This document shows positions 25,526-32,831 of a stretch of DNA of 36,813 nt, piece after piece. The first letter of the stretch is position 1, and every line of letters begins with the position of its first letter. The translations under genes were made by a program, and so were the position numbers. Location: positions 1 to 36,813 of the forward strand of contig JBBTRI010000025.1 of NCBI GenBank assembly GCA_038065255.1, in the 5' to 3' direction. This stretch comes from Patescibacteria group bacterium (GTDB lineage: Bacteria; Patescibacteriota; Patescibacteriia; JACQRZ01). The notes beneath the pieces are model-generated. The model ran no database searches. It was not told where the DNA came from and saw only the letters and a program-made list of their open reading frames with translations.

Positions 25526-25795
25526 TTACGATAGTGCCTTTGCTGATGGCGTAAGTTTTTCTGTAAGCCTCCACCGTTTCAACTTGGAAAGCGGGCGCGT
25601 TTCGCAAAAACGAACTCGATCGCCGGTTCTACATTCGTTTTTTTCATCATGCACTAAATAACGCTTCGATGTAATCGCTCGTTTTCTATATTTCGGATGC
25701 ACTTTGGTGCGATCAACACGAACAACAATTGTCTTGTTCATTTTTGTGCTGACAACAGTTCCTTCAAAGTTGCGTTGTATTCGTTCGTGTTCCAT
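25526..25795 (-). CDS. rpsQ: 30S ribosomal protein S17
   Basis: An 89-residue S17 with an OB fold that binds the 5' domain of 16S r[23 protein letters not shown] is the family signature, followed by [20 protein letters not shown] and the [15 protein letters not shown] ending. Length is normal. It lies 11 nt after rpmC. Confidence 0.97.
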   Translation of the reverse strand: MEHERIQRNFEGTVVSTKMNKTIVVRVDRTKVHPKYRKRAITSKRYLVHDEKNECRTGDRVRFCETRPLSKLKRWRLTEKLTPSAKALS

Positions 25796-25806
25796 AGTGG
25801 GGAATA

Positions 25807-25998
25807 TTAATGTGATTTCTTTTCTCGTAAGAGGGTAAGGATACGGGAAACAAGCAGGCGTTTTTCGCGCAACTCCCTAACGTCCTTCAGTTCTTTGACG
25901 GCAATGCGGAAGCGCAATATGCGAATAGCCTCACGGCTTTCTGTAAGGAGAAGCTTGAGTTCATGCTCTGTCTTTTCACGTAGTTCTTTGATCTTCAT
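25807..25998 (-). CDS. rpmC: 50S ribosomal protein L29
   Basis: A 63-residue, fully helical L29 at the peptide exit tunnel. MKIKELREKTEHELKLLLTE and the later RILRFRIAVKELKDVRELRE match the family; the length is the same as E. coli. It is a docking site for trigger factor and SRP together with L23. Confidence 0.95.
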   Translation of the reverse strand: MKIKELREKTEHELKLLLTESREAIRILRFRIAVKELKDVRELREKRLLVSRILTLLREKKSH

Positions 25999-26008
25999 AT
26001 GCGTATAT

Positions 26009-26428
26009 CTAGTGGGCTCGTTTCACAAATGTTGTTTTGACGGCAAACTTATACCCGGCCAACCGAAATGCTTCGCGAGCTGCTTTTTCATCAACGCCTG
26101 ACATTTCCAATAATACCGTACCCGGGCGCACAATGGTGACATAGTGATCAACGGCGCCTTTGCCGCCACCCATAGTATTTTCATTGCCATGAAACGTAAC
26201 GGGCTTATCGGGAAAAACGCGTATCCAAATCTTTCCTCCTCGCTTGACGAATCGGGCGATTGCGCGCCGAGCCGCTTCGATCTGGCGGGCGGTAATCCAA
26301 CATTCTTCAAGCGACTTCAATCCAAAATCGCCAAAACTCACGCGCGCACGACTCGTAGCCGCATGATTCATATTGCGACTGCGCCCCTTATGCCATTTTC
26401 GATGTTTTACTTTTTTTGGAAACAGCAT
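26009..26428 (-). CDS. rplP: 50S ribosomal protein L16
   Basis: A 139-residue L16 that shapes the A-site tRNA corridor. [19 protein letters not shown] and the [20 protein letters not shown] region are typical, followed by [20 protein letters not shown] and [20 protein letters not shown]. Length is close to E. coli L16 (136). It is 10 nt after rpsC. Confidence 0.97.
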   Translation of the reverse strand: MLFPKKVKHRKWHKGRSRNMNHAATSRARVSFGDFGLKSLEECWITARQIEAARRAIARFVKRGGKIWIRVFPDKPVTFHGNENTMGGGKGAVDHYVTIVRPGTVLLEMSGVDEKAAREAFRLAGYKFAVKTTFVKRAH

Positions 26429-26437
26429 AGTTTGATA

Positions 26438-27103
26438 TTATTCTTTGGATCGTTTTTCCTTTTCATTAAAAACCTCGCCTTTGTAAATCCATACTTTTAT
26501 GCCGATAGCGCCAGCTGCAGTTCGTGCAACGCCACGGGAAAAATCGATATTCGCACGCAGCGTATGAAGCGGGATTTTCCCCCAAGCAAGTGTTTCAGTA
26601 TTCGCAATTTCTGCACCGTTCAATCTGCCGCCAATGGTCGCTTTCACGCCAAGCGCGCCGGCTTTCTGGACACGATCGAGTGTTTGTTTCAGTATGCGGC
26701 GGTAAGGCATGCGTTTCTCCAAATCTTCAATCATTTGTTGGCCAACGAGTTGGGCATTGAGCATGGGACGGTCAACTTCGACAATGGAAATATTCACAGC
26801 AATTTTTGTTGATGCAAAAAATATCTGCTTCAACTTTTTCTTAAGCTCATCAATACCCGCACCCTGACGACCTATAATAACGCCTGGTTTTGCAGAATGA
26901 ATGATAATAGTGATAGCATTGGGTGTCCGTTCGATTTCAATGCGCGCGACTGATGCTTTCTGAAGTTCTTTTTTGAAAAACTTTTTGATCAGCAAATCTT
27001 CTTTGAGCACTGCGCCGAACTGAGAGCCACTGACAAACCACTTGGAATCCCATGTCCACAATATGCCTGTCCGAAAAATTTTAGGATTTACTTTTTGACC
27101 CAT
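26438..27103 (-). CDS. rpsC: 30S ribosomal protein S3
   Basis: A 221-residue S3 at the mRNA entry tunnel. It has the N-terminal MGQKVNPKIFRTGILWTWDS, a KH domain with the GxxG loop in GVIIGRQGAGIDELKKKLK, and the C-terminal S3 signature with RLNGAEIANTETLAWGKIPL and HTLRANIDFSRGVARTAAG. It joins rplV through the sequence TAATGTATG. Confidence 0.97.
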   Translation of the reverse strand: MGQKVNPKIFRTGILWTWDSKWFVSGSQFGAVLKEDLLIKKFFKKELQKASVARIEIERTPNAITIIIHSAKPGVIIGRQGAGIDELKKKLKQIFFASTKIAVNISIVEVDRPMLNAQLVGQQMIEDLEKRMPYRRILKQTLDRVQKAGALGVKATIGGRLNGAEIANTETLAWGKIPLHTLRANIDFSRGVARTAAGAIGIKVWIYKGEVFNEKEKRSKE

Positions 27104-27106
27104 ACA

Positions 27107-27709
27107 TTATGATCCGCTTTTGCGGTTGAAGAATGTTTTTACAAAACCTTTTTTTGCATGCAATTCTTTTCTGTCGGTATTTTGCTGATTGCGATGTTTG
27201 CCAAGCCTTCGAGGATCGAGACTTTCCGGTGCGTGTCCCTCACTGTCAGCTTTCATATTTTTTTGCGTCGGAGAATTCTCAGCCTTAGGAGTGTCGTGTG
27301 CCACATCAACTGTTGCTGACATGGTTTTTCCTTTTTTACCGCTTGTTTTCTTGGCTGCTTGTTTCTTTGCAGCACCTGCGCGCTCATCCAATACGATTGT
27401 GATATGGCATGAATGTTTTCTGATAGGAGCTGCTCTGCCATATGCGCGGGCCCGCCATCGCTTCAATGCCATGCCCTCATCTACGGCAATCTTCTTAATA
27501 AAAAGTAAGTTCTTATCCAAACGAAAGTTATGCTCAGCATTTGCCAATGCCGATAATACAAGCTTTTCGAGAGGCACGCGGCTCGCTTTTGCAATCACAT
27601 GAAGCCTGGCAAGCGCAGTGGTGGCGTCAAGTCCTCGGATTGAATCCGCGACAAGACGCACTTTTCGTGCCGACATTCTCAGATTGCGTGTTTTTGCTGT
27701 AACTTCCAT
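27107..27709 (-). CDS. rplV: 50S ribosomal protein L22 with long C-terminal extension
   Basis: A 200-residue L22; the usual length is about 110. Residues 1-112 are a normal L22 with ARKVRLVADSIRGLDA, the tunnel-wall beta hairpin (MALKRWRARAYGRAAPIRKH) and CHITIVLDE. Residues 113-200 are a low-complexity tail rich in Lys, Ala, Ser and Thr (AAKKQAAKKTSGKKGK, then acidic/polar, then basic again, ending KTFFNRKSGS). The tail should be on the ribosome surface near the tunnel exit. It is in frame, has no stop and reads as coding sequence, so I do not regard it as a frameshift. Confidence 0.95.
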   Translation of the reverse strand: MEVTAKTRNLRMSARKVRLVADSIRGLDATTALARLHVIAKASRVPLEKLVLSALANAEHNFRLDKNLLFIKKIAVDEGMALKRWRARAYGRAAPIRKHSCHITIVLDERAGAAKKQAAKKTSGKKGKTMSATVDVAHDTPKAENSPTQKNMKADSEGHAPESLDPRRLGKHRNQQNTDRKELHAKKGFVKTFFNRKSGS

Positions 27710-27718
27710 AGATATGCG

Positions 27719-28054
27719 TTATTTCTTTGGCGTTTGCATGGTGCTCTGGGCTGTTTCGGAAGCCTTTTGCGCCGATTTTTGCTCGATATCTTTTTGAATC
27801 TTACCGCCATGACGGACAAATTTCCGCGTTGGAGAAAACTCGCCAAGACGATGGCCAACCATTTGTTCGGTAACATGCACAGAGATATGGTCTTTGCCAT
27901 TGTGTACACCGAACGTAAAACCTACCATTTCCGGAACAATATTGCAATCACGTGACCATGTCTTAATAACAGTCTTATCACCTACCTTCACCTGTGCCAT
28001 CTTCTTGATGAGGCGCGGATCAATATATGGGCCTTTTTTGAGACTTCGAGACAT
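27719..28054 (-). CDS. rpsS: 30S ribosomal protein S19
   Basis: A 111-residue S19, about 19 residues longer than E. coli. [20 protein letters not shown] and [20 protein letters not shown] with [20 protein letters not shown] are the S19 signatures. The C-terminal extension (about 90-111) is rich in Lys, Gln, Ser and Ala. S19 sits in the 30S head and contacts the A-site finger. It starts through TAATGTATG after rplB. Confidence 0.97.
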   Translation of the reverse strand: MSRSLKKGPYIDPRLIKKMAQVKVGDKTVIKTWSRDCNIVPEMVGFTFGVHNGKDHISVHVTEQMVGHRLGEFSPTRKFVRHGGKIQKDIEQKSAQKASETAQSTMQTPKK

Positions 28055-28057
28055 ACA

Positions 28058-28894
28058 TTATTTCTTTCTTCGGCTTTTGAGAATAAGTGAATTTGATGCC
28101 TTCTTTCTTTTGCGCGTTCTCACACCCAACGCAGGGCGACCCTGAGGCGTCTTTGGATGCGGCAAGCCAATAGGCTGATTGCCTTCACCACCGCCATGAG
28201 GATGGTCAACGGGATTCATTGCCTTACCTCGAACAGAGGGGCGCCAACCTTTGAGGCGCATGCGTCCGGCTTTACCCCATCGGATATTCTGATGATCGAT
28301 ATTGCCTACTTGACCGATTGTCGCCATGCACTGCTGATCGAACATTCGAACCTCACCGGAAGGCAGTTTGACATGCGCCATGCCGGCATCAAGGGCCATA
28401 AGAGAAGCGGCTGTACCTGCGGCACGGATAAGCTGCGCACCGCGACGTGGAACGAGTTCGAGCGCGTGCACAAGCGTACCCACCGGCACATGTGCCAATG
28501 GCAACCGATTCCCCACTTTGATATCTACTTTTGACTGTGATGAAAGAATTATATCTCCTACGGACAACCCTTGCGGGACAAGAATATATGTTTTACTGCC
28601 GTCGTCGTATTGCAACAATGCAATACGTGCTGAACGATTTGGATCATATTCTATGGCAATAACTTTTGCAAATTGATCGAATCGCAAGCGTTTGAAATCG
28701 ATGATGCGGTAGTATCGTTTTGTTCCTCCGCCACGGTGGCGAACGGTGATTTTTCCTTGATTATTGCGTCCGGCTTTCTGTTTTTTAATTTCAATAAGGG
28801 ATTTCTCAGGACGATATTTGGTAATATCAGAAAAGTCAGAAACACTTGATTTGCGCCTGCCGGGACTTGTTGGTTTGTATATTCTTACCGCCAT
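28058..28894 (-). CDS. rplB: 50S ribosomal protein L2
   Basis: A 278-residue L2 of normal length, needed for subunit joining and the peptidyl transferase centre. It begins [20 protein letters not shown] and has [20 protein letters not shown]. The conserved C-terminal loop with the critical His is in [19 protein letters not shown]. It starts 3 nt after rplW (TAATGTATG). Confidence 0.98.
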   Translation of the reverse strand: MAVRIYKPTSPGRRKSSVSDFSDITKYRPEKSLIEIKKQKAGRNNQGKITVRHRGGGTKRYYRIIDFKRLRFDQFAKVIAIEYDPNRSARIALLQYDDGSKTYILVPQGLSVGDIILSSQSKVDIKVGNRLPLAHVPVGTLVHALELVPRRGAQLIRAAGTAASLMALDAGMAHVKLPSGEVRMFDQQCMATIGQVGNIDHQNIRWGKAGRMRLKGWRPSVRGKAMNPVDHPHGGGEGNQPIGLPHPKTPQGRPALGVRTRKRKKASNSLILKSRRKK

Positions 28895-28897
28895 ACA

Positions 28898-29335
28898 TTA
28901 TATACCTATGTCTACTGATACTCCTTTTTTAACCGTAATAATTGCCTTCTTCACATGGCGACGCCTGCCTGAATGTTTTCCGTACCGCACTTCTTTGCCG
29001 TCCTGTCGGATGACAGCTATTTTTGTCGGCATAACGCCATACACATTGAAAAAAGCCTTCCTGATGGATAACTTTGTCGCTTGACGGCCAACCTCGAAAA
29101 CATACTTCCCGCTCGCGCTTAATTGCATCGCTTTTTCGGTAAGAAGTGGGTGTATCAAAATAGATTCAGACTGGAGGGGAAATTGGTTCCATGTTTTCTT
29201 TTGTGCGCTCGCGGCTTTTTTCTCGCTCCCCTTCACTGGTTGATCGTCTGCAATAGGAACGAGCGTATCCTTTTTTGGAGATACGTTTTTTGGCGGAGGT
29301 GCTGCCTGCTTTTTGCGGAATAATGAAAATGCCAT
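28898..29335 (-). CDS. rplW: 50S ribosomal protein L23 with N-terminal extension
   Basis: A 145-residue L23; the family is usually 95-100. The core is about residues 52-145: SILIHPLLTEKAMQLSASGK, then FEVGRQATKLSIRKAFFNVY and the C-terminal KKAIITVKKGVSVDIG. Residues 1-50 are a Lys/Ala/Pro-rich extension (LFRKKQAAPPPKNVSPKKD). L23 docks trigger factor and SRP at the tunnel exit, so the extra N-terminal part would lie near nascent chains. No internal start gives a better fit to the family. Confidence 0.94.
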   Translation of the reverse strand: MAFSLFRKKQAAPPPKNVSPKKDTLVPIADDQPVKGSEKKAASAQKKTWNQFPLQSESILIHPLLTEKAMQLSASGKYVFEVGRQATKLSIRKAFFNVYGVMPTKIAVIRQDGKEVRYGKHSGRRRHVKKAIITVKKGVSVDIGI

Positions 29336-29344
29336 ACGGGGTAG

Positions 29345-30019
29345 TTAGGTTGATGTTCCAAAACGCTGCTCAATCTGTTCAAGACTTTTGAGCGGCATAA
29401 CAAGATAGCGCATGTTGAGTGCCGAAGCAACATTCAAACTTGCGGCCGGCAGAATGTGCACGGTTGGAATATTCCGCAGACTTCGATTGAGAAGCGTGGC
29501 TCCCAAAGGAGAAATGACGCCGACTTTAGGAGTTTTTTTGTTCTGCTGTTGAATCGGAAGTTTCTGCAATACACCGAGTGCCTCTTTTGTTTTGCCAGTA
29601 GTATTTGAAAAATCATCCATCAAAAGCAATCTTCCTTCGCGTACTTTTTGCGACAGCACCATGCACATCGCTTTTTGTCGCGCTTTTTTATTGATCTTAA
29701 GGCTGTAGTTGCGATCTGTTCGAGGACCAAACGTAATGCCGCCCTTCCGCCATAATGGTGATCGAATAGAACCGTGCCGCGCGCGCCCCGTTCCTTTCTG
29801 TTTCCATGGTTTCTTGCCGCCTCCGCGAACTTCGCCCCGTGTTTTTGTGGATGCATGGACAGTGCGCGCATTTGCAGCTTGAGCAACAACGGCCAAGTGT
29901 ACAAGCCCTTCTTTCATGGGAACGCCAAACACAGCCGGCTGTAATTCGCGTGTTGCAACTTTTGCGCCGCTTATATCGTAGACATCCAGCGTGATTGGTT
30001 TGTGGGTTGGTTCATTCAT
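29345..30019 (-). CDS. rplD: 50S ribosomal protein L4
   Basis: A 224-residue L4, slightly longer than E. coli (201). The tunnel loop is seen in TRGEVRGGGKKPWKQKGTGR and ARHGSIRSPLWRKGGITFGP. L4 is also a regulator of the S10 operon in gammaproteobacteria; nothing here shows it does so in this organism, but a leader-like structure lies two genes upstream before rplC. It starts 3 nt after the rplC stop. Confidence 0.96.
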   Translation of the reverse strand: MNEPTHKPITLDVYDISGAKVATRELQPAVFGVPMKEGLVHLAVVAQAANARTVHASTKTRGEVRGGGKKPWKQKGTGRARHGSIRSPLWRKGGITFGPRTDRNYSLKINKKARQKAMCMVLSQKVREGRLLLMDDFSNTTGKTKEALGVLQKLPIQQQNKKTPKVGVISPLGATLLNRSLRNIPTVHILPAASLNVASALNMRYLVMPLKSLEQIEQRFGTST

Positions 30020-30022
30020 ATG

Positions 30023-30763
30023 CTATTCTTGTGGTTTTTGTTCTTCAGCTTCCGACGTTTCTAACATTTCTGACGGGGTATCTACTGAAGGTGTTGGCGC
30101 TTGTTCAGCTGGTTGCGTTGAAGATTTTTTTGACACAATCGTTCCTGCCGCACGGATAAGAACAAGACCATTGAAGCTGCCTGGCACACCGCCTCGAACA
30201 TAGAGAACATTCTGATCAAGATCTATACGGACAACTTCGAGATTTTTTACTGTTACGCGACTATCTCCCATGTGGCCAGCCATGCGCTTACCTTTAAACA
30301 CATGCTGCACGCCGCCGGCGCCAATGGATCCAGGCATGCGTTCCTGGTCCTTGTGACCATGTGATGCCTTCTGTCCATGAAAGTGATGGCGTTTTACGAC
30401 ACCAGCATATCCTCGCCCCTTTGACCAGCCGATAACATCGACGTGATCGCCGACTGCAAAAAGCGAGAGATCAATGCTATTCCCCCGCTCAATGCCGGCA
30501 TGCTCGGTACGCACTTCTTTCAATCTCCAAAATGAACGCCCTTCATGCAATGACGGAATGTCTTTGAGGTGGCCGCAAAGCGCTTTTGACGCACGCTTTT
30601 TTTCGCCACAGCCAAGCTGCAGCGCATCATAACCGTCTTTTTCTTTTGTCTTCACTTGGGTAACAATATTCGGAACAGCATGAATTGCCGTAACAGATTG
30701 TACTCTGCCTGCGGCATCGAATAACTGCGTCATACTCTTCTTTTTACCCAAAATGAGTTTCAT
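30023..30763 (-). CDS. rplC: 50S ribosomal protein L3 with acidic C-terminal tail
   Basis: A 246-residue L3; usual length is about 209. The core has the signature KASHGHKDQERMPGSIGAGG followed by VFKGKRMAGHMGDSRVTVKN and LEVVRIDLD. The residues after about 212 are a Ser/Pro/Glu-rich acidic tail (TPSVDTPSEMLETSEAEEQ). L3 reaches the peptidyl transferase centre. It is preceded by a 176-nt gap holding a hairpin and a small ORF; AGGAAAG about 10 nt before the ATG is a plausible SD, clearer than at most starts in this window. Confidence 0.96.
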   Translation of the reverse strand: MKLILGKKKSMTQLFDAAGRVQSVTAIHAVPNIVTQVKTKEKDGYDALQLGCGEKKRASKALCGHLKDIPSLHEGRSFWRLKEVRTEHAGIERGNSIDLSLFAVGDHVDVIGWSKGRGYAGVVKRHHFHGQKASHGHKDQERMPGSIGAGGVQHVFKGKRMAGHMGDSRVTVKNLEVVRIDLDQNVLYVRGGVPGSFNGLVLIRAAGTIVSKKSSTQPAEQAPTPSVDTPSEMLETSEAEEQKPQE

Positions 30764-30780
30764 AATTCTTCTTTCCTAAT

Positions 30781-30813
30781 ACAAAACCGAGCTTCAAGGA
30801 CACTCGGTTTTGT
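30781..30813 (-). promoter_or_regulatory. 11-bp hairpin in the rplC leader
   Basis: ACAAAACCGAG (30781-30791) and CTCGGTTTTGT (30803-30813) are perfect inverted repeats with an 11-nt loop. On the minus-strand RNA the hairpin ends 17 nt before the rplC ATG and just upstream of the AGGAAAG SD-like sequence. No run of U follows, so it is not a standard terminator. It could control rplC translation or stabilise a processed mRNA end. The stop codon of a 43-codon ORF lies inside the loop. Confidence 0.6.
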
Positions 30814-30925
30814 CTTTGAAAACACGTACATGATGAATGATAATGGTAATGTTCTTAACCCTGATTTCTCCACCTTGCTTCGCGTGCGTATGGACACTTC
30901 CCGTAGAAGGGGTTATCCGCATCAT
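30794..30925 (-). CDS. Possible 43-residue leader peptide upstream of rplC
   Basis: An ATG at 30925 (followed by a second ATG) opens a 43-codon frame ending with TGA at 30796-30794, within the 30764-30939 gap between rpsJ and rplC. It begins 14 nt after the rpsJ stop. The product would start MMRITPSTGS, with His and Ile runs in the middle, and resembles no protein I know. No SD precedes it. Its last codons (KTE) are the 5' arm of the hairpin at 30781-30813, and the stop is in the loop, so translation would open that hairpin. A frame of this size can arise by chance. Confidence 0.25.
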   Translation of the reverse strand: MMRITPSTGSVHTHAKQGGEIRVKNITIIIHHVRVFKDKTECP

Positions 30926-30939
30926 GCGATGCAAGTCGT

Positions 30940-31311
30940 TCAAAGCATTTTGATCTCAAGAAAAACGCCTGCCGGAAGGCTCAGATTTGTCAGCATGTCG
31001 GTGGTTTTAGCTGTCGGATCAACAATATCTATGAGTCGTTTGTGAGTGCGCATTTCATACTGGTCGCGCGCATCTTTTCTTATAAATGAAGACTTGAGGA
31101 CGGTGTACTTATTCTTCTCTGTCGGAAGCGGAATGGGACCCTTCACTGTAGCGCCACTGCGGCTTGCCGCCTCAATAATGCTCTGCGCAGATTGATCGAT
31201 GATCTTGTGATCGTATGCGCGAAGCTTGATGCGGATTCTTGGCTTCTCATCATTTGCTTTATCCTTTGCTTTCGGTTCGATCTTTGCCTTTGTTGTTTTC
31301 GTCGTTGCCAC
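30940..31311 (-). CDS. rpsJ: 30S ribosomal protein S10 with N-terminal extension
   Basis: A 123-residue S10; the usual length is about 102. The first 22 residues are Lys/Ala/Thr-rich ([18 protein letters not shown]). The core is [20 protein letters not shown] and [17 protein letters not shown], then [13 protein letters not shown]. The start is a GTG at 31311: an in-frame TAG lies 9 to 7 nt before it and there is no later ATG before the core. S10 also acts in transcription antitermination with NusB. It follows tuf by 14 nt, an order also seen in other bacteria. Confidence 0.95.
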   Translation of the reverse strand: MATTKTTKAKIEPKAKDKANDEKPRIRIKLRAYDHKIIDQSAQSIIEAASRSGATVKGPIPLPTEKNKYTVLKSSFIRKDARDQYEMRTHKRLIDIVDPTAKTTDMLTNLSLPAGVFLEIKML

Positions 31312-31325
31312 AGCAGCCTATGATA

Positions 31326-32519
31326 TTAATTAACAATCTTCGTAACAACGCCGGCGCCAACCGTCAGTCCGCCTTCACGGATAGCAAAGCGCTGTTTTTC
31401 TTCCAGTGCAACGGGTGCAATCAATTTCACGGTCATCTTAACAGTGTCGCCAGGCATAACCATTTCAACGCCTTCAGGTAATGCAGTGATATCGCCTGTC
31501 ACATCAGTTGTGCGGATATAGAATTGCGGTTTGTAGCCCTTGAAAAAGGGTTTATGTCGCCCGCCTTCTTCTTTCGAAAGAATGTAGACTTCTGATTCGA
31601 ATTCGGTATGCGGTGTGACGGTTCCCGGCTTGGCAAGCACTTGGCCTCGTTCCACATCATCTTTCTTGGTACCGCGGAGAAGCAAGCCTGCGTTATCGCC
31701 CGCTCGACCTTCATCAAGCGACTTGTTGAACATTTCAACACCGGTAACAACTGTTTTTGCCGTATCCTTAAGACCGATGATTTCAACTTCTTCGTTAACA
31801 TGAATGATACCGCGTTCAATTCTGCCGGTTACAACCGTTCCGCGTCCTTCAATTGAGAAGATATCCTCCACAGGCATTAAGAATGGTTTTTCCGTATCGC
31901 GTACCGGTTCGGGGATAAACTCATCCAGCGCCTTCATTAAATCCATGATTGGCTGTGAGCTCTCTGCGTCATTTGGGTTCTGGAGCGCTTTGAGCGCTGA
32001 ACCGCGAATGATCGGCGTTGTATCGCCGGGGAATTCGTATTTTTTCAATAGATCGCGAACTTCTTCCTCTACAAGATCGATAAGTTCCTTATCTGAAACC
32101 ATATCGACTTTATTCAAAAAGACGACAATAGAAGGAACACCGACTTGGCGCGCCAACAGAATGTGTTCGCGTGTCTGAGGCATTGGGCCATCGGTTGCTG
32201 AAACAACCAAAATAGCGCCGTCCATCTGAGCGGCACCCGTAATCATGTTTTTGATATAATCGGCATGCCCCGGACAATCCACATGCGCATAGTGGCGGTT
32301 CTCACTCTCATACTCGACGTGCGCTGTATTAATGGTAATACCACGCGCTTTTTCTTCCGGCGCTGAATCGATTTGATCAACCGACCTGTCAGACGCAGTC
32401 AAGCCTTTTGCGCGAAGGACCGTCAAAATAGAAGCGGTCAAGGTCGTTTTTCCATGGTCTACGTGACCGATGGTGCCAACATTGACATGTGGTTTTGTTC
32501 GTTCAAATTTCCCTGCCAT
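31326..32519 (-). CDS. tuf: Elongation factor Tu
   Basis: A 397-residue GTPase that delivers aminoacyl-tRNA to the ribosome. G1 is GHVDHGKT (18-25), G3 DCPGHADY, G4 NKVD, then domains 2 and 3 with [13 protein letters not shown] and the C-terminal [16 protein letters not shown]-like ending ([18 protein letters not shown]). Length is normal. It is separated from fusA by a small unknown gene rather than following it directly. A weak promoter-like sequence is possible in the 36 nt before it, but I did not accept it. Confidence 0.98.
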   Translation of the reverse strand: MAGKFERTKPHVNVGTIGHVDHGKTTLTASILTVLRAKGLTASDRSVDQIDSAPEEKARGITINTAHVEYESENRHYAHVDCPGHADYIKNMITGAAQMDGAILVVSATDGPMPQTREHILLARQVGVPSIVVFLNKVDMVSDKELIDLVEEEVRDLLKKYEFPGDTTPIIRGSALKALQNPNDAESSQPIMDLMKALDEFIPEPVRDTEKPFLMPVEDIFSIEGRGTVVTGRIERGIIHVNEEVEIIGLKDTAKTVVTGVEMFNKSLDEGRAGDNAGLLLRGTKKDDVERGQVLAKPGTVTPHTEFESEVYILSKEEGGRHKPFFKGYKPQFYIRTTDVTGDITALPEGVEMVMPGDTVKMTVKLIAPVALEEKQRFAIREGGLTVGAGVVTKIVN

Positions 32520-32555
32520 ATGTATGCTATATTATGAATTTAATGATGATTGTGA

Positions 32556-32825
32556 TCAAAGTGCGTTCTGGAGTATATCAGATTGTTCGGGGGTGTCAAC
32601 AAAAAGCTCCTTCTGACTTTCATGCCAGAGGGCTATCTGTGCGTTAATCTTATCGAGGAGTCCTGAATCTGTCAAGTGAGAAACATGCAATTCCCTCTCA
32701 AGCAGCATTGCGCGGTATTTCTTTATATCCATAAGTACAAATGATTTTTCAGTATCTGCAACAATACAGGTATCCCCTGTTTTTACCACAACATCAATGA
32801 TTTCATTCCATCTCCGCGTATCCAT
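32556..32825 (-). CDS. Small unknown protein between fusA and tuf, Phd/YefM-antitoxin-like in part
   Basis: An 89-residue protein with no confident family. The stretch CIVADTEKSFVLMDIKKYRA resembles the beta-strand/helix part of Phd/YefM antitoxins (a short strand, then V-L-M-x-x-x-x-Y), and WNEIIDVVVKTGDTCIVAD could be the DNA-binding front half. The C-terminal half (LLDKINAQIALWHESQKELF) is helical and acidic. No toxin gene is adjacent, which argues against a standard toxin-antitoxin pair. It starts 6 nt after fusA and must be co-transcribed with it, so it is expressed with the translation factors. Confidence 0.7.
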   Translation of the reverse strand: MDTRRWNEIIDVVVKTGDTCIVADTEKSFVLMDIKKYRAMLLERELHVSHLTDSGLLDKINAQIALWHESQKELFVDTPEQSDILQNAL

Positions 32826-32831
32826 AGGGCA

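Noticed and set aside
27107-27370. Frameshift or gene fusion to explain the long tail of L22
   Set aside because: The frame is continuous with normal codon use, and several neighbours have similar low-complexity tails, so a true extension is more likely.
32529-32559. Promoter-like TTGATC and TAATAT before tuf
   Set aside because: The spacer is 19 nt and the -10 is poor; a separate tuf promoter is plausible on general grounds but not supported by this sequence.
32556-32825. Toxin-antitoxin pair at the fusA-tuf gap
   Set aside because: Only an antitoxin-like stretch is seen; there is no room for a toxin gene and no promoter of its own.
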